From assembly GCA_003154855.1 (NCBI GenBank), contig PMEV01000085.1:1-8137 (forward strand): a DNA stretch of 8,137 nt. The letters are read 5' to 3'. This document shows positions 5,998 through 8,137 of the stretch, piece after piece. The DNA is from Bryobacterales bacterium (GTDB taxonomy: Bacteria; Acidobacteriota; Terriglobia; Bryobacterales; Bryobacteraceae). Under the pieces are notes generated by a model. It saw only the letters and a list, made by a program, of their open reading frames with translations. It was not told where the DNA came from and ran no database searches. The translations under genes and the position numbers were made by a program. The stretch's first letter is position 1, and each line of letters begins with the position of its first letter.

Positions 5998-6714
5998 TTG
6001 TTCAATGGTCGCTGGAAGCCTTTGACGCGAGCCGATCCAGGCGGCGGCTCGCGCGTGGCGCAAGTCCCGCCGCCGCCGTCGGGAATCCAGGCCATGATTC
6101 GCGGTTCGGGCCGTCGAGCGAGCCAGCCTTCCGCGTACACGCGCCATAGCAACGGGATCGAGCAGTTCTTCGACCAGATCCAGAGCGAGCCGGGGCTGCG
6201 TATCCTGGACCTCTCCGGAGCGTCGCAGGCCAATATCGCCTTCATCACCAACCTGGGGCACAAGCTCTATTCCGAGGATCTCTTGCAGAGCCTGGACCTG
6301 GCTTTCGGCGATGGCGACTTCTTCGCCAACCAGTTGGAGCCGGCCCGGGCCGCGGCGTTCCTGGCGCAAAGCCTGAGTTTTCCCGACGAAGAGTTCGACG
6401 GAGTGCTGGCCTGGGACGTTCTGGAATACCTGGCGCCCCCGCTGCTGGCGGCGGCGGTGGAGCGGCTGAACCGGGCCATGAAGCCGGGGAGCGCGCTGCT
6501 GGCGATGTTCCACGCCGAGGAGCGGGCGGAGGCGATTCCGGTATACTATTACCGGATCTGCGATGCCAGCACGCTGCTGCTCACGTTCCGCCAGGAGCGG
6601 CGCCCGGCGCAGTACTTCAACAACCGGGCGGTGGAGCGGCTGTTCCAATCCTGCGCGGCGGTGAAGTTCTTCCTGACTCGCGACGCCCTGCGGGAAGTGA
6701 TCGTCAGGCGGTAG
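5998..6714 (+). CDS. SAM-dependent methyltransferase-like protein (class I fold)
   Basis: A 238-residue protein. The core at about residues 66-172 follows the class I methyltransferase order: motif I region LRILDLSG (67-74), a second strand ending in acidic YSED (91-94), motif IV region FDGVLAWDVLEYL (133-145, like the Methyltransf_11 pattern DxVxxxxVLEHL), then AMKPGSALLAMFHA (160-173). The glycine-rich SAM loop is poor: after LDL comes SGASQAN instead of GxGxG, so SAM binding or catalysis may be altered or lost. Start is uncertain. TTG at 5998 has a GAGG (5989-5992) at a plausible distance; ATG at 6094 (residue 33) would drop the disordered Pro/Gly N-terminus and keep the domain whole. Linked 14 bases downstream of a bactofilin. 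Substrate unknown. Confidence 0.7.
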   Translation: MFNGRWKPLTRADPGGGSRVAQVPPPPSGIQAMIRGSGRRASQPSAYTRHSNGIEQFFDQIQSEPGLRILDLSGASQANIAFITNLGHKLYSEDLLQSLDLAFGDGDFFANQLEPARAAAFLAQSLSFPDEEFDGVLAWDVLEYLAPPLLAAAVERLNRAMKPGSALLAMFHAEERAEAIPVYYYRICDASTLLLTFRQERRPAQYFNNRAVERLFQSCAAVKFFLTRDALREVIVRR

Positions 6715-6727
6715 GGCGGTAGCGCCC
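6714..6727. repeat. Short hairpin at the end of the methyltransferase-like gene
   Basis: GGGCG (6714-6718) pairs with CGCCC (6723-6727) around GTAG, overlapping the last base of the TAG stop. No T-run follows. It may slow or protect the 3' end between the convergent genes. Confidence 0.35.
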
Positions 6728-6751
6728 GCGAATCAAGAACCATCTTCAGCC

Positions 6752-6769
6752 GCCGCTACCGGTAGCGGC
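6752..6769. repeat. 18-bp perfect palindrome over the glycosyltransferase stop codon
   Basis: GCCGCTACCGGTAGCGGC is its own reverse complement. It includes the minus-strand TAG stop (6756-6758) and the last codons (Arg-Tyr-Arg). It could be a transcript-end structure shared by the two convergent genes or a protein binding site; no T-run on either side. Confidence 0.5.
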
Positions 6770-7484
6770 CGCGAAGCTGGTTCCAACGGATGCGCAGGAG
6801 GTCCAGAAACATGCTCAGGCTGTCCCGGAACATGCTGACCTTGGTGCCTTGGGAGTGGCTCCAGCGCACCGGGACCTCGACCGTCTTGTAGCCCAACTGG
6901 CGGGCGATGAAGAGAACTTCGGCGTCGAATCCCCAGCGCTCGATGCGCTGGCGGCGGAAGATTTCGCGCGCGGCGGCGCCCTGGAAGAGCTTGAAGCCGC
7001 ATTGCGTGTCGGCGAAGTGCAGGCCGGTGACGAGGCCCATCAGGAGGTTGTAGATGCGGCCGGCGGTCTCGCGAAACCAGGATTGATGGACGGCGATGAG
7101 AGAGCGGTCCAGGGCGCGCGACCCGATGGCCACGGCGGCCTGCTGGGCGCGGAGGGCATCGAGCAGCTTGTCGAGTTTCTCGATGGGCACGGAGTGGTCC
7201 GCGTCGGTGAACAGGACCCACTCGCCGCGGCTCTCGAGCATGCCGTGGCGCACCGAGTAGCCCTTGCCGCGGTTGCCGGGGTTCTGGAGCAGGCGGACGC
7301 CTGGATGCTGGGCCTGGAACTGGGCGGCTACGGCGGCGGTGGAATCCAGGGAGCCGTCGTCGACTACCAGGACCTCCCCATCCGGCCAGCCGCGCGCGGC
7401 CAGGTAGGACAGGACCGCGGCGAGCGTCGCGGGGAGGCGGGCTTCTTCGTTGTAGGCGGGGATAACGATGGAGATGTAGGGCAA
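6756..7484 (-). CDS. Family 2 glycosyltransferase, dolichyl/polyprenyl-phosphate hexosyltransferase type (ALG5-like)
   Basis: A 242-residue cytoplasmic or membrane-associated GT-A enzyme predicted to transfer a sugar from a nucleotide sugar to a polyprenyl phosphate. Residues 3-11 (YISIVIPAYNEE) open the fold, VVDDGS (40-45) binds the nucleotide, and the DxD metal site is FTDADHS (Asp94, Asp96). GNRGKGYSVRHGM (70-82) and DTQCGFKLF (159-167) are signatures of the ALG5/DPM-like subgroup, followed by RWGFDAEVLFIARQLGY (183-199) and the EVPVRW strand. No C-terminal transmembrane pair is present, so it lacks the membrane anchor of some relatives. Only start available is TTG at 7484 (MPYISIVIP); TAA lies in frame 9 bases upstream, and there is no Shine-Dalgarno. 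A perfect TATAAT sits 8 bases before it. It is divergent from lysS with 54 bases between, and convergent with the methyltransferase-like gene. Confidence 0.92.
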   Translation of the reverse strand: MPYISIVIPAYNEEARLPATLAAVLSYLAARGWPDGEVLVVDDGSLDSTAAVAAQFQAQHPGVRLLQNPGNRGKGYSVRHGMLESRGEWVLFTDADHSVPIEKLDKLLDALRAQQAAVAIGSRALDRSLIAVHQSWFRETAGRIYNLLMGLVTGLHFADTQCGFKLFQGAAAREIFRRQRIERWGFDAEVLFIARQLGYKTVEVPVRWSHSQGTKVSMFRDSLSMFLDLLRIRWNQLRGRYR

Positions 7485-7492
7485 CGGAGTCC

Positions 7493-7500
7493 ATTATAAT
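7493..7500. promoter_or_regulatory. Symmetric -10 element shared by divergent glycosyltransferase and lysS genes
   Basis: ATTATAAT is its own reverse complement and therefore holds a perfect TATAAT on both strands: plus 7495-7500, minus 7498-7493. Plus-strand transcription would start near 7507, giving lysS a leader of about 32 bases with its ribosome binding site. Minus-strand transcription would start near 7486, only 2 bases before the glycosyltransferase TTG. No convincing -35 hexamer is visible for either direction. Confidence 0.55.
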
Positions 7501-7525
7501 GTAGAGCGGAAGCCGGTCCCGCCTC

Positions 7526-7531
7526 AAGGAG
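7526..7531 (+). promoter_or_regulatory. Ribosome binding site of lysS
   Basis: AAGGAG ends 7 bases before TTG at 7539. This is the main reason for choosing the TTG start, since no ATG or GTG lies in a sensible place near the N-terminus. Confidence 0.75.
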
Positions 7532-7538
7532 AATCTTT

Positions 7539-8137
7539 TTGGAACGAGAGTTGTTGGAGCAGCGCCTGGAGCGCATCCGCGAAATAGAAGCTCTGGGCTA
7601 TCGGCCTTACGGCCAGCGGTTCGAATTCACGCACACCATACCGGAGATCCGGGCGGCATACGACGCGCAGACGGCCGAGGAGCTGGCGGCGCAGGTCCCA
7701 GTGCGCTTGTGCGGGCGCATCGAGACCATACGGCGCATGGGGAAGGCCGGGTTTGCCCACTTGCAGCAGGGCGGCGAGCGGTTGCAGATGTACGTGCGCA
7801 AGGATGCGGTGTCCCAGAGCGATTTCGAGCTCTACCAGCGGCTGGATATCGGAGACCTGGTGGGCGCGGAGGGGTACTTGTTCCGCACCAGGACCAACGA
7901 GCTCTCGGTACACGTGGAGCGGCTGTACTTCCTGGCCAAGACGCTGCTCTCGATGCCCGAGAAGTGGCATGGGCTGGAGGACGTCGAGATCCGCTACCGG
8001 CAGCGGTACCTGGACTTGATCGCCAACCCGGAGGTGCGCAAGGTGTTTGAGACGCGCGCCAAGATCATCGGGAGCTTCCGGCGGCAGCTCGAGGCGCGCG
8101 GGTTCCTGGAGGTGGAGACGCCGATGATGCAGCCGCT
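7539..8137 (+). CDS. lysS: Class II lysyl-tRNA synthetase, N-terminal part, cut by right window edge
   Basis: The first 199 codons of LysRS, which charges tRNA-Lys with lysine using ATP. From the TTG at 7539 the protein reads MERELLEQRLERIREIEALGYRPY, the helical N-terminus. The OB-fold anticodon-binding domain follows at about residues 53-135, with the family pattern VRLCGRIETIRRMGKAGFAHLQ (54-75), LQMYVRKD and GDLVGAEGYLFRTRTNELSV. Then comes LLSMPEKWHGLEDVEIRYRQRYLDLI (136-161), highly diagnostic of LysRS. Class II motif 1 begins at RAKIIGSFRRQLEARGF and includes EVETPMM with its invariant proline (Pro195). Motifs 2 and 3 lie beyond the window. The bacterial enzyme is usually about 500 residues, so roughly 40 percent is seen. 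No lesion in the visible part. Confidence 0.97.
   Translation, partial: MERELLEQRLERIREIEALGYRPYGQRFEFTHTIPEIRAAYDAQTAEELAAQVPVRLCGRIETIRRMGKAGFAHLQQGGERLQMYVRKDAVSQSDFELYQRLDIGDLVGAEGYLFRTRTNELSVHVERLYFLAKTLLSMPEKWHGLEDVEIRYRQRYLDLIANPEVRKVFETRAKIIGSFRRQLEARGFLEVETPMMQP

Noticed and set aside
5980..6648. 222-codon minus-strand open frame opposite the methyltransferase-like gene
   Set aside because: The plus frame has the methyltransferase motif order; the minus product is Arg/Gln-rich with no domain.
6733..7527. 264-codon minus-strand open frame starting from an ATG near 7494
   Set aside because: It is in a different frame from the glycosyltransferase motifs and gives Arg/Pro/His-rich nonsense; the TTG frame carries all GT2 signatures.

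Overview
The window is an 8.1 kb piece of a high-GC bacterial chromosome. The best guess is an Acidobacteriota genome of the Solibacter/Bryobacter type. The guess rests on the mix of a sedolisin-type (S53) secreted peptidase, two PEP-CTERM exported proteins, an Asp-box propeller protein, an alanine/proline-tailed bactofilin, and a dispersed repeat whose core (GCAGGCA-TGAT-TGCCTGC) I associate with that group. The taxonomic call is inference from recalled families, not a search. I see no rRNA, tRNA, CRISPR array, transposase or phage gene.

Layout, left to right. (1) 1-1163 (+) is the C-terminal catalytic part of an S53 peptidase running in from the left edge, followed by a clear rho-independent terminator (1176-1221). 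(2) 1347-2066 (+) is a PEP-CTERM exported protein gene with signal peptide and C-terminal sorting signal in one reading frame, interrupted by a single in-frame TGA at codon 39. (3) 2067-2766 is about 700 bp without a convincing gene. It is pyrimidine-rich on the + strand, opposite in G/C skew to the flanks I counted, and bounded by short inverted repeats. (4) 4471-3875 and 3867-2767 (-) form a two-gene unit: a stand-alone GAF sensor protein and an exported Asp-box (BNR/Ycf48-like) beta-propeller. (5) 4615-5235 (+) is a second, intact PEP-CTERM protein, divergent from the GAF gene, followed by a double-hairpin dispersed repeat (5255-5291). (6) 5411-5983 and 5998-6714 (+) are a bactofilin and a methyltransferase-like protein 14 bp apart. 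(7) 7484-6756 (-) is a family 2 glycosyltransferase of the polyprenyl-phosphate (ALG5-like) type, convergent with the methyltransferase-like gene. (8) 7539 to the right edge (+) is the first 199 codons of a class II lysyl-tRNA synthetase with a TTG start.

Much of the window concerns the cell envelope and exterior: secreted peptidase, two PEP-CTERM proteins destined for exosortase processing, an exported propeller, a bactofilin scaffold and a lipid-linked-sugar glycosyltransferase. No exosortase gene is present, so sorting must be provided elsewhere. lysS is housekeeping. The points most worth a second look are the TGA-interrupted PEP-CTERM gene, the skew-inverted 2067-2766 block, the symmetric -10 box shared by the divergent glycosyltransferase and lysS genes, and two minus-strand genes whose start codons lie where transcription would be expected to begin (possible leaderless mRNAs). 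I found no clear evidence for a wholly new multi-gene system.
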